A DNA stretch of 64,000 nucleotides from assembly GCF_004795055.1 (NCBI RefSeq), contig NZ_SSBJ01000020.1:90389-154388 (forward strand), read 5' to 3'. This document shows positions 32,335 through 39,840 of this stretch, one piece after another. Every line of letters starts with the position of its first letter. Position 1 is the first letter of the stretch. A program made the translations under genes and the position numbers. The stretch comes from Streptomyces sp. A1136 (GTDB taxonomy: Bacteria; Actinomycetota; Actinomycetes; Streptomycetales; Streptomycetaceae). The notes beneath the pieces were generated by a model, which did not search any database, was not told the DNA's origin, and saw only the letters and a list, made by a program, of their open reading frames with translations.

Positions 32335-33378
32335 TCAGCCTTCCTGGAGGGTGTTCAGACCGTGTTCGATGAAGACCGGGACCAGTTCGCCGATCCGGTC
32401 GAAGCCCGCGCCGACGGTCTGGCCGAGCGTGAAGCGGTAGTGGATGCCCTCCAGGATCACGGCGAGCTTGAACCACGCGAACGCCGTGTACCAGGCGATC
32501 GCCCCGGTGTCCCGGCCCGACCGGACGGCGTAGCGCTCGATCAACTCGGCAGGCGAGGGATGCCCGGGCGCGCCGCTGGTCGTGCTGACGGGGGAGTCGG
32601 CCAGCCCGAGGTCGGCGCTGTACATCGCGAGCAGCCCGAGGTCGGTCAACGGATCGCCGAGGGTGGACATCTCCCAGTCCAGTACCGCCCGGATGGTGTC
32701 GTCCGGCCCGCCGATCAGGACGTTGTCGAGCCGGAAGTCCCCGTGCACGACGGTGGCGGCGGGGGAGTGCGGCAGGGCCCGCCCGAGCGCGCCGTGCAGT
32801 TCGTCGATTCCGGCGAGTTCCCGGCCCCGGGAGGCGGCGAGTTGCTTGCCCCAGCGGCGCAGCTGCCGGTCGAGGAATCCCTCGGGCCGGCCGAAGTCCC
32901 CCAGACCCACGGCCTCCGGGTCCACCGCGTGCAGGTCGACCAGGGTGTCCACCAGGCCGAGGACGGCCCGGCGGGTGCGGTCGGGGCCGAGCCCGGCGAG
33001 CTGGTCGGCCGTGCGGTAGGGAACCCCGTCCACGTACTCCATGACGTAGAACGGCGCTCCCAGCACCGACTCGTCCTCGCACAGCAACACGGGTTCGGGC
33101 ACCGGCACGGCCGTGCCGTGCAGGGCGCGGATCACCCGGTGTTCGCGCCGCATGTCGTGGGCGGTGGCCAGGACGTGTCCGAGCGGAGGCCGCCGCACGA
33201 CCCAGCGGCCGGAGCCGTCGGTGACCACGTACGTGAGGTTCGACCGGCCGCCCTCGATCAGCCGGCCGCTCAGCTCCCCGGCCACGAGCCCGGGCCGCGC
33301 CGCGTCGAGATGGCCGCGCAGCCGGCCCAGGTCGAGGCCCCGTGGGCCGGCCGGCGGCGAGGCTGGTGCTGAGGTCAT
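32335..33378 (-). CDS. Phosphotransferase (APH-like, ACAD10/11 kinase-domain homologue)
   Basis: A 347-residue aminoglycoside-phosphotransferase-fold protein. Motifs are EGGRSNLTYVVTDGSGRWVVRRPP, the catalytic loop VVHGDFRLDNVLI (Asp acts as base, Asn binds Mg) and AVLDWEMSTLGDPLTDL (metal-binding Asp). ATG 33378 was chosen over the ATG at 33393 because GGAGGTG lies eight bases upstream of it. Together with the following dehydrogenase it reproduces the ACAD10/11 pair, which phosphorylates 4-hydroxyacyl-CoA before removal of the hydroxyl group. Confidence 0.93.
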   Translation of the reverse strand: MTSAPASPPAGPRGLDLGRLRGHLDAARPGLVAGELSGRLIEGGRSNLTYVVTDGSGRWVVRRPPLGHVLATAHDMRREHRVIRALHGTAVPVPEPVLLCEDESVLGAPFYVMEYVDGVPYRTADQLAGLGPDRTRRAVLGLVDTLVDLHAVDPEAVGLGDFGRPEGFLDRQLRRWGKQLAASRGRELAGIDELHGALGRALPHSPAATVVHGDFRLDNVLIGGPDDTIRAVLDWEMSTLGDPLTDLGLLAMYSADLGLADSPVSTTSGAPGHPSPAELIERYAVRSGRDTGAIAWYTAFAWFKLAVILEGIHYRFTLGQTVGAGFDRIGELVPVFIEHGLNTLQEG

Positions 33379-33429
33379 GGGGCGCACCTCCATGCGGAGT
33401 GGACGACGGTGGGACGAACGAAAGCCATC

Positions 33430-33447
33430 ATGCCGACCAGTCGGTAT
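33430..33447. promoter_or_regulatory. Operator upstream of the kinase-dehydrogenase operon
   Basis: On the reverse strand ATACCGACTGGTCGGCAT is a near-palindrome (CCGAC..GTCGG). Twelve bases are identical to the site at 27769. It lies 52 bp before the phosphotransferase start. Confidence 0.6.
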
Positions 33448-33531
33448 GCCGTCCAGTGCCCCGGGCCGGGAAATGCCGGGAGCGGGCCGACGCCGAACCG
33501 CCCCGGCCCCGGTCGCCGGCCCCGCCGCCCC

Positions 33532-34443
33532 TCAGGCGTGGCAGAGAATCGGCGTCCCGCCGTTCATCACCGTCATGTCCCGGAGCACGGCCAGGATGTC
33601 CAGCGGCGCCCCCTCGGGCTCCCCGGCCAGCTCCGCGTAGGCCCGGTGCAGGTTCGCCACCAACCGCTCGCTCTCCCGCCAGGCCGCGAACTCGCCCAGG
33701 TCGGCCCCCTGCGCGACGTCCAACGGGCTCAGCCCCTTCGCCCGGCCCTCGCGGGCGAGCTCGGCGACGTAGCGCAGGTACCGCTCGGTGGCGTCGTACG
33801 CGGACGCGTCGGTCAGCGGCCCGTGGCCCGGTACGACGGTCTCCGCGCCCAGCGAGCGCAGCAGCCCCAGCGCGCGCAGGGACCCGGCCAGCGAGCCCAT
33901 CGCCAGGAACGGCGTCCCCTCGGCGAACACCAGGTCCCCCGTGAAGACGACCCGTTGCCGGGGCAGCCAGACGACGGAGTCGCCGGTGGTGTGCGCGACA
34001 CCCGGGTGGATGACCCGGACCTCCGTCTCCCCGACGTGCAGGGTCATCCGGTCGCTGTAGGTGAGGGAAGGGGCGGTGATCTCAATGGCGCCGAAATCGG
34101 TCGCGGGCCAGATCATCTCCAGCTGGTGCCCGGCGGCGAGCTGCTCGGAGCGCGCGTTGTCGTGCGCCAGGACCAGCGCCTCGGGGGTGAACACGCCGTT
34201 GCCGTAGGTGTGGTCGCCGTGGTGGTGGGTGTTCACCACGGTCCGCGGCAGCGGTACGCCGGCAGCCGCGACCGCGTCCCGCAGGGCCAGCGCCCGGCGC
34301 TCGGTGGCGGCGGTGTCGATGAGCAGCGTCCGGCCGCCGTCACTGACGAACCCGGCGTTGTTCAGGCACCAGCCGCCGTCCGGTTGGACGTAGGCGTACA
34401 CCCCGGTCGTCGGCTGGACGAGGTACGGCTCATCGACGGTCAT
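33532..34443 (-). CDS. MBL-fold metallo-hydrolase
   Basis: A 303-residue metallo-beta-lactamase-fold protein. The zinc motif THHHGDHTYGN (HxHxDH) is followed by HPGVAHTTGDSVVWLP, FTGDLVFAEGTPFLAMGSLAGSLRAL and VVPGHGP, supplying the remaining His and Asp ligands. Residues after 200 are helical. No signal peptide is visible. ATG 34443 gives the expected N-terminus. The substrate is unknown; the subgroup includes hydrolases in aromatic and alcohol catabolism. Confidence 0.92.
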   Translation of the reverse strand: MTVDEPYLVQPTTGVYAYVQPDGGWCLNNAGFVSDGGRTLLIDTAATERRALALRDAVAAAGVPLPRTVVNTHHHGDHTYGNGVFTPEALVLAHDNARSEQLAAGHQLEMIWPATDFGAIEITAPSLTYSDRMTLHVGETEVRVIHPGVAHTTGDSVVWLPRQRVVFTGDLVFAEGTPFLAMGSLAGSLRALGLLRSLGAETVVPGHGPLTDASAYDATERYLRYVAELAREGRAKGLSPLDVAQGADLGEFAAWRESERLVANLHRAYAELAGEPEGAPLDILAVLRDMTVMNGGTPILCHA

Positions 34444-34547
34444 TCGCGCTCTCCCCGGGTCGCTTGACAGGAATTCAGCATCCTGCCGGCCGCCGCGGCG
34501 CCGGGGGAGGGCGGGGGTCCGGGCCGTGTCCGTGGTCGTCGTGTCCG

Positions 34548-34844
34548 TCAGTGGTCGTCGTAGTGCCCGTCGTGCTCCGCGTGCCGGTGTCCGTCGTGCA
34601 GGTAGTCCACGTGATCGCCGTGGGGCACGCTCTCGTGCCCGCACGCGGGGCCGTGCTCGTGCAGGTGCTCCTCGTGCGCCGTGTGCCCCTGGGTCTCGCA
34701 CTCGTCCCAGTGTCCCGAGTGCTCCCGGTGCAGGTGGCCGTCGTGCGCGTAGTCGACGTGGTCCCCGTGGCGAACCGGGAGGTGACCGCAGTCGGGGCCG
34801 TGCGCGTGCTCGTGCAGGAGGTGTTCCTGGTGGAGGGTCGTCAT
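34548..34844 (-). CDS. Histidine-rich putative metal-binding protein (tandem repeat)
   Basis: A 98-residue protein with about 27 His. It consists of two tandem copies of a unit of about 45 residues: HEHxHGPDCGHLPVRHGDHVD then YxHDGHxHxEHxGHWD. Each copy holds one CGH motif and several HxH pairs, a strong zinc, nickel or copper chelating pattern. It has no membrane segment or signal peptide, so it should be a cytosolic metal store or chaperone. Relatives are sometimes mis-named threonine dehydratase; nothing here supports that name. A perfect palindrome lies upstream at 34875. Confidence 0.8.
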   Translation of the reverse strand: MTTLHQEHLLHEHAHGPDCGHLPVRHGDHVDYAHDGHLHREHSGHWDECETQGHTAHEEHLHEHGPACGHESVPHGDHVDYLHDGHRHAEHDGHYDDH

Positions 34845-34874
34845 GGCGCCGAGGCTAGTGCGCATCGTCCCTTT

Positions 34875-34885
34875 ATGACCGTCAT
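34875..34885. promoter_or_regulatory. Perfect 11-bp palindrome upstream of the His-rich gene
   Basis: ATGACCGTCAT (ATGAC, one centre base, GTCAT) lies 31 bp before the start of the His-rich protein. It could be an operator for a metal sensor. It does not match the Zur consensus I recall for Streptomyces. Confidence 0.35.
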
Positions 34886-34927
34886 GTCCCTTGTGGCGCG
34901 GAGAAGGCGGATCATCCGACGGTCCGA

Positions 34928-35254
34928 TCAGAAGATCAGCGCCACGGCGAACGCCGCCAACGCCGCCGTGCAGAGCGCCGCACCCAGCGCCACCCGCGGC
35001 GCGAGCACCGGCGGACGGTAGGCCTCCAGCTCCCGGATGCGCCGGTGCGCCACCCCGAGGAACACCAGCCAGAGCAGTACGATCATCGCCGCCCCACCCA
35101 CCTCCGGCAGCGAACCCGATCCGCGTAGCGCCTGACGCCCCGCGAGGACCGCCGTCACCGCACACGCCAGCGTCGTACGCCGCCACGCGAGCCGGGTCCG
35201 CTCCGGCTGCAGCCCGGCGTCACGCCGCTCGTCCGGCCCCGGCACCGCCCTCAC
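34928..35254 (-). CDS. DUF202-family membrane protein
   Basis: A 108-residue protein with a GTG start overlapping the previous stop. It carries the DUF202 pattern QPERTRLAWRRTTLACAVTAVL, then two more hydrophobic helices (AMIVLLWLVFLGVAHRR and LGAALCTAALAAFAVALIF). The family is found as pairs of three-helix proteins of unknown function. The frame extends far upstream, but only this region looks coding. Confidence 0.85.
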   Translation of the reverse strand: MRAVPGPDERRDAGLQPERTRLAWRRTTLACAVTAVLAGRQALRGSGSLPEVGGAAMIVLLWLVFLGVAHRRIRELEAYRPPVLAPRVALGAALCTAALAAFAVALIF

Positions 35255-35643
35255 TTCGTCAGGCCCAGCAGGACGACCACCACCATCGCCCCGGCGACCA
35301 GCCCCACCCCCAGGCCCAACACCACCGGGAACCGCGACACGGGCAGATCCGCGCCCCGCCGCATCGCCCGTTCGCACCGCACCCAGTGGTTCACCGCCCG
35401 CAGCGCGCAGGCCGCCCCCACCGCCAAGAGCGCGAAGGACATCCCGACCCGCACCCCCCACCGCAGGTCCGGCAGGAACTGGTCCACCGCGAACCCGCCG
35501 CCGACCAGCGCCAGCGCGGTCCGGATCCAGGCCAGGAACGTCCGCTCGTTGGCCAGCGAGAACCGGTAGTCCGGGGTCTCGCCCTCGTCCTTCAACCGCT
35601 GGGGGGCGAACCAGAGGCGCACGTCCTTGACCAAGTCGATCAC
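35251..35643 (-). CDS. DUF202-family membrane protein (YidH-like)
   Basis: A 130-residue protein with the DUF202 signature DYRFSLANERTFLAWIRTALALVGGGFAV and three membrane helices in total. It resembles YidH; the next gene is the YidG-like partner, and the 4-bp overlap implies coordinated synthesis and probably a hetero-oligomer. Function is unknown. Confidence 0.9.
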   Translation of the reverse strand: MIDLVKDVRLWFAPQRLKDEGETPDYRFSLANERTFLAWIRTALALVGGGFAVDQFLPDLRWGVRVGMSFALLAVGAACALRAVNHWVRCERAMRRGADLPVSRFPVVLGLGVGLVAGAMVVVVLLGLTK

Positions 35644-35652
35644 CCGATCAAT

Positions 35653-36183
35653 CTACTGGCGTCCCTCCTCGTGCGCGCGCAGCCGCCGGTACGCCTCCAT
35701 GCCGTCCGGCACCCACGCCCAGGCACCCTCCGCCACCCGCCGCGCCAGTTCCTCCTCGGAGAGCCACGCGTGCCAGGCCACCTCCGACTCCTGCGGTCGC
35801 ACCGGAAGCCCGCACCGCACCTCGTGCACGTACGACCACCAGGCGCCGGCCGGCCCCTCGTAGAGGAACTTGAACAGCGGCCGGGGCTGCTCCAGCCCCC
35901 GCACCCCCAGTTCCTCCTCCGCCTCGCGCAGCGCCGCCCGCGCGTAGTCCTCCCCGGCGCCCAGCACCCCGCCCACGAACATGTCGTAGTGCGCGGGGAA
36001 CACCAGCTTCGAGGCGGTCCTGCGGTGCACGAAGACCCGCCCGGCCGCGTCCTTGACCCGCACGAACACACACCGGTGGATCAGGCCGCGCCCGTACACC
36101 TCGCCGCGCGGCGCCCGCCCCGTCACCCGGTCGTCCCGGTCCACCACGTCCAGTACCTCGTCTGCAGCGCTCACGCGATTCAT
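35653..36183 (-). CDS. NUDIX hydrolase
   Basis: A 176-residue protein with an intact NUDIX box GGVLGAGEDYARAALREAEEELGV (G-x5-E-x7-REUxEExGU). The N-terminal DVVDRDDRVTGRAPRGEVYGRGLIHRCVFV and the conserved TASKLVFPAHYDMFVGG are typical of the YfcD / isopentenyl-diphosphate-isomerase-like subgroup that hydrolyses nucleoside diphosphate compounds. ATG 36183 was chosen because it starts just before the domain. It is divergent from the flavoprotein gene, 74 bp apart. Confidence 0.93.
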   Translation of the reverse strand: MNRVSAADEVLDVVDRDDRVTGRAPRGEVYGRGLIHRCVFVRVKDAAGRVFVHRRTASKLVFPAHYDMFVGGVLGAGEDYARAALREAEEELGVRGLEQPRPLFKFLYEGPAGAWWSYVHEVRCGLPVRPQESEVAWHAWLSEEELARRVAEGAWAWVPDGMEAYRRLRAHEEGRQ

Positions 36184-36257
36184 CCAACACCCCTGTTGAC
36201 GGGTTACCGGTCCGTAGCAAAGGATCTGCCCCACCACCGACCGAGGACGGGCAGCCC

Positions 36258-37913
36258 ATGACGTACGACGCAGACGTGATCGTGATCGGAGCCGGGCTCG
36301 CGGGGCTCGTGGCCACCGCCGAACTCGTCGACGCGGGCCGCAAGGTCATCCTGCTCGACCAGGAACCCGAGCAGTCGATCGGCGGGCAGGCGCACTGGTC
36401 CTTCGGCGGCCTGTTCTTCGTCGACTCTCCCGAGCAGCGCCGGATGCGGATCAAGGACAGCCGCGACCTCGCCCTCCAGGACTGGCTCGGCACCGCCGGG
36501 TTCGACCGGGAGGAGGACGCCTGGCCGCGCCGCTGGGCCGAGGCCTACGTCGACTTCGCGGCAGGGGAGAAGCGACCCTGGCTGCACGCCCAGGGGGTCC
36601 GCTTCTTCCCGGTCGTCGGCTGGGCCGAACGCGGCGGCTACGACGCCGGCGGCCACGGCAACTCCGTACCCCGCTTCCACATCACCTGGGGCACCGGCCC
36701 CGGCCTGGTGGCCCCCTTCGAACGTCGGGTCCGCGCCGGCGTGGCCCGCGGCCTGGTCGAGCCGAGGTTCCGCCACCGCGTCACCGGCCTCTCCCGCACG
36801 GCCGGCGCGGTGGACACCGTCAGCGGCGAGATCCTGGAACCCTCCGACGCCGTACGGGGCTCCGCGAGCGGCCGGGTGAGCACCGGCACCTTCTCGCTGC
36901 GGGCCCAGGCGGTGATCGTCACCAGCGGCGGCATCGGCGGCAACCACGACCTCGTCCGCGCGCAGTGGCCGGCCCGGCTCGGCACCCCGCCCGAGCGCAT
37001 GCTGTCCGGGGTGCCGGCCCACGTCGACGGCCTCATGCTCGGCATCGCCGAGGAAGCCGGCGCCAGCCACATCAACAAGGACCGGATGTGGCACTACACC
37101 GAGGGCATAGAGAACTGGAACCCGATCTGGGCCCGGCACGGCATCCGCATCCTGCCCGGGCCCTCCTCGCTCTGGCTCGACGCCACCGGCAAGCGGCTGC
37201 CCGTACCGCTCTTCCCGGGCTTCGACACGCTCGGCACCCTCGACCACATCATGAAGACCGGCCACGACCACACCTGGTTCGTGCTCAACCAGCGCGTCAT
37301 CGGCAAGGAATTCGGCCTCTCCGGCTCGGAACAGAACCCCGACCTGACCGGCAAGTCGGTCCGTGACGTCATCGACCGCGCGCGCCAGGCCGTACCCGGG
37401 CCGGTCAAGGCCTTCATGGACCGCGGCGCGGACTTCGTCGTCGAACGGGACCTCGCCTCCCTGGTGCGCGGCATGAACGCCGTCACCAAGGAGAACCTGC
37501 TCGACGAGGCGACCGTCCGCGAGGCGGTCGTGGCCCGGGATCGCGAAATGGCGAACCCCTTCTCCAAGGACGCCCAGGTGACCGCGATCCACGGAGCGCG
37601 CAAGTACCTGGGCGACCGCCTGATCCGTACCGCCGCGCCGCACCGCATCCTCGACCCGAAGGCCGGTCCGCTGATCGCCGTCCGGCTGTCCGTCCTGACC
37701 CGCAAGTCCCTCGGCGGCCTGGAGACCGACCTCTCCTCCCGGGTGCTGACCGGCGACGGCGAGCCGCTCCCCGGCGTGTACGCGGCCGGAGAGGCGGCCG
37801 GCTTCGGCGGCGGCGGCGTACACGGCTACCGCGCGCTGGAGGGCACCTTCCTCGGTGGCTGCCTCTTCTCGGGCCGCGCGGCGGGCAGGGCCGCGGCCAA
37901 GGCTGTGGGCTGA
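36258..37913 (+). CDS. FAD-binding dehydrogenase (KstD/fumarate reductase-like)
   Basis: A 551-residue flavoprotein: the N-terminal dinucleotide fold VIVIGAGLAGLVATAELVDAGRKVILLDQE, a family segment SIGGQAHWSFGGLFFVDSPEQRRM, VIVTSGGIGGNHDLVRAQWP, and the C-terminal FAD site LPGVYAAGEAAGFGGGGVHGYRALEGTFLGGCLFSGRAAG. It is close to ketosteroid delta-1-dehydrogenases and often annotated as FAD-binding dehydrogenase. The substrate is unknown. The length and all cofactor motifs are intact. Confidence 0.93.
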   Translation: MTYDADVIVIGAGLAGLVATAELVDAGRKVILLDQEPEQSIGGQAHWSFGGLFFVDSPEQRRMRIKDSRDLALQDWLGTAGFDREEDAWPRRWAEAYVDFAAGEKRPWLHAQGVRFFPVVGWAERGGYDAGGHGNSVPRFHITWGTGPGLVAPFERRVRAGVARGLVEPRFRHRVTGLSRTAGAVDTVSGEILEPSDAVRGSASGRVSTGTFSLRAQAVIVTSGGIGGNHDLVRAQWPARLGTPPERMLSGVPAHVDGLMLGIAEEAGASHINKDRMWHYTEGIENWNPIWARHGIRILPGPSSLWLDATGKRLPVPLFPGFDTLGTLDHIMKTGHDHTWFVLNQRVIGKEFGLSGSEQNPDLTGKSVRDVIDRARQAVPGPVKAFMDRGADFVVERDLASLVRGMNAVTKENLLDEATVREAVVARDREMANPFSKDAQVTAIHGARKYLGDRLIRTAAPHRILDPKAGPLIAVRLSVLTRKSLGGLETDLSSRVLTGDGEPLPGVYAAGEAAGFGGGGVHGYRALEGTFLGGCLFSGRAAGRAAAKAVG

Positions 37914-37967
37914 GCGGGACGGGGTGCCGCCTGCCGGTCCGCCCGCGGCCCGAGTCCCCGGGCCCGA

Positions 37968-38018
37968 GCCCCCGGGCCCCGGCCCCGGGCCCCGGCCCCG
38001 GGCCCCGGCCCGCAGCGG
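37968..38018. repeat. Tandem CCCCGGGCCCCGG repeat between convergent genes
   Basis: Four near-perfect iterations of a 12-bp CGGGCCCCGGCC unit. Each copy is self-complementary, so either transcript could fold stably; a bidirectional terminator role between the flavoprotein and ASCH genes is plausible. Confidence 0.6.
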
Positions 38019-38084
38019 GCCGTAGGGTGCCCAGGGCTGTTGCGCGTCGTACCGGGCGGACCCCGGCGGCCGGGTCCGCCGGTC

Positions 38085-38510
38085 TCAGGCCGGCCGCGCC
38101 ACCACCCGGAACCGCTCCGCGACCACCAGCGTGTCGTCGTCCACGGTGTAGCCCGGGTCGCCCAGCGCCTCCCGCATATCGTCCCCGTTCCAGAACCGCT
38201 CGTGCGAGGAACGCCATTCGGCCACCGACGTGTATCCCTCGCCCTCGTCCAGCGCGTGCTCCAGCGGCACGTCCGCCAACCGCAGCACTTCCACGCCCGT
38301 CACTTCGAGTACAGCCACCGGATGCCCGGCGGAATCCACCATCACCGACCGCGCGCCCACCACGGGCAGAGCCTCCCCCTCGACTTCGTACTGATCCAGC
38401 AGCCCCGTCGTCGAGGTCTTCCGGCCGCTCAGCACGGCAGCCACGAGTGCGTCGCGCAACGGCCCCGGAAAACCGAACAGCGCCGGCGGAAGATCGTCAC
38501 AGGTTGTCAT
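38085..38510 (-). CDS. ASCH domain-containing protein
   Basis: A 141-residue protein. GRKTSTTGLLDQYEVEGEALPVVGARSVMVDSAGHPVAVLEVTGVEVLRLADVP followed by EGYTSVAEWRSSHERFWNGDD is the ASCH fold, a PUA-like beta barrel. Family members bind RNA or hydrolyse acetylated cytidine. The conserved GRKT Lys and the late acidic residues are present. ATG 38510 is followed by a normal N-terminal helix; it stands alone. Confidence 0.9.
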   Translation of the reverse strand: MTTCDDLPPALFGFPGPLRDALVAAVLSGRKTSTTGLLDQYEVEGEALPVVGARSVMVDSAGHPVAVLEVTGVEVLRLADVPLEHALDEGEGYTSVAEWRSSHERFWNGDDMREALGDPGYTVDDDTLVVAERFRVVARPA

Positions 38511-38815
38511 GGAAGCACCCTAAGTCGGATCCGCCCTCCACCCCGGAGTGCGGAGGAACCGGAAAAACGGCCTCAACCCCGGCGGCGGGAGCAGCACTTG
38601 AAACCCGCCACGCGCCGGGCTGGACCTTGACGCGGAGCTGTGCTCACCGGTTTGCTGTGCGTGATCATCCGGTCCTCGACCGGCACGATCCAGCCGCACC
38701 AGCCGCACCAGCCGCACCGCTCGCACCACCGGTACTCACCCGCACCACCCGACCGTCCCCGTGCGTGCGCCCGCACGCCGTCCACCCGCGCCCGTGTCCA
38801 GGAGGGAACCCGCGG
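38511..38815. other. Spacer between ASCH gene and TPR-like gene
   Basis: About 300 bp without a gene. The only structure is a short tandem of AGCCGCACC units near 38692-38720. Divergent promoters for both flanking genes should lie here, but no confident -10/-35 pair was found. Confidence 0.4.
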
Positions 38816-39763
38816 ATGTCGCCGCCTCCGCCGCCCCTCGGCCGCGCCCGCAAGCGGGACGCCCAGCTCTTCGACCCCGCCCTCTGCGACGCGGAACTCG
38901 TCGACGTCCGCGCCCAGTTCACCCAGGGCCGGTGGGCCAGGGCCCGCTCCCTCCTCGTCGGCACCGGCGACGACTGGGACCGCCGCGGCCACCGCGTCGT
39001 CGTCCTCGCCCAGACCCCGGCCGCCACCGCCTGGGCCCGCGAATGGCTGCTCGCCGAACCCCAGAGCGCCGACGCCGCCACCCTCCTCGCCTGCGCCGCC
39101 GTGTTCACCGCGCTGCGCGGCAAGGGCGCGCCCGACGCCGCCGACGAGGCCTGCCGCCGGGCCGCCGCACTGCTCCCCGCCGACCCCACCCCCTGGCTCG
39201 GCCTGCTCCTGCTCTCCCGGACCTTCGGCACCGAAGAGGAATTCAGCCGCCACTTCGACCAGGTGCGGGCCCGCCACCGCGAACACCACCACGCCCACCA
39301 CCTCATGGTCGCCAAGCTCGCCGAACGCAACCCCGCCGCCGGCCAGGACCCCCTCCACGAGGTCTACGACTTCGCCGCCTGGGCCGCCGAGGAATCCCCG
39401 GCCGACTCGCCGCTCGCCGTGCTCCCCGTCATCGCACACGCCGAGCGCTACCGCGTCCTCGCCGCGATCCACGGCCGCAGCCCCGAGGCGGCCGCCGCAC
39501 ACTGGGCCGGCCGCCGGGCCCGCCAAGTGCTCCGCTCGGCCTTCGACTGGTGGCTCGAATGGGAGCGCGAGGACCACCCGCGCAACCGGGTCGACCTGAA
39601 CTTCCTGGCCCACGCCAAGCTCTGCGAGGGCCGCCCCGCCGAAGCAGCGGCCCTCTTCCACCGCATCGGCAGCCACGCCACCCGCGCCCCCTGGTCCTAC
39701 CCCGACCTCGACCCGCACAAGGCGTTCCTCGCCGCGCGCAGCGCCGCGCTCGGCACCGCTTGA
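38816..39763 (+). CDS. Conserved helical-repeat (TPR-like) hypothetical protein
   Basis: A 315-residue soluble protein rich in Ala and helix-forming residues. It begins SPPPPPLGRARKRDAQLFDPALCDAELVDVRAQFTQGRWARARSLLVGTGDDWDRRGHRVVVLAQ and continues as paired helices (LLACAAVFTALRGKG, AADEACRRAAALLPADPTPWLGLLLLSRTFG, LNFLAHAKLCEGRPAEAAALFHRIG), which looks like a TPR/SEL1-type solenoid. CAGGAGGGAA precedes ATG. I recall similar Streptomyces proteins of unknown function. The longer frame upstream is not coding-like. Confidence 0.8.
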   Translation: MSPPPPPLGRARKRDAQLFDPALCDAELVDVRAQFTQGRWARARSLLVGTGDDWDRRGHRVVVLAQTPAATAWAREWLLAEPQSADAATLLACAAVFTALRGKGAPDAADEACRRAAALLPADPTPWLGLLLLSRTFGTEEEFSRHFDQVRARHREHHHAHHLMVAKLAERNPAAGQDPLHEVYDFAAWAAEESPADSPLAVLPVIAHAERYRVLAAIHGRSPEAAAAHWAGRRARQVLRSAFDWWLEWEREDHPRNRVDLNFLAHAKLCEGRPAEAAALFHRIGSHATRAPWSYPDLDPHKAFLAARSAALGTA

Positions 39764-39840
39764 CCCCTCGGGGATCCCCCGGTCCCCGACGTCCCCCGGC
39801 GTCCCCGACGCCCCCGCGCTTCCCGAAAGGACACCCCGCC

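Noticed and set aside
27769..34443. Biosynthetic gene cluster
   Set aside because: An SDR, ligase and dehydrogenases are present, but there is no polyketide, peptide or terpene synthase; the content fits acid catabolism.
37968..38018. Replication origin or telomere-like palindromes
   Set aside because: It is a short simple tandem in a convergent gap with no DnaA boxes or terminal-protein genes.
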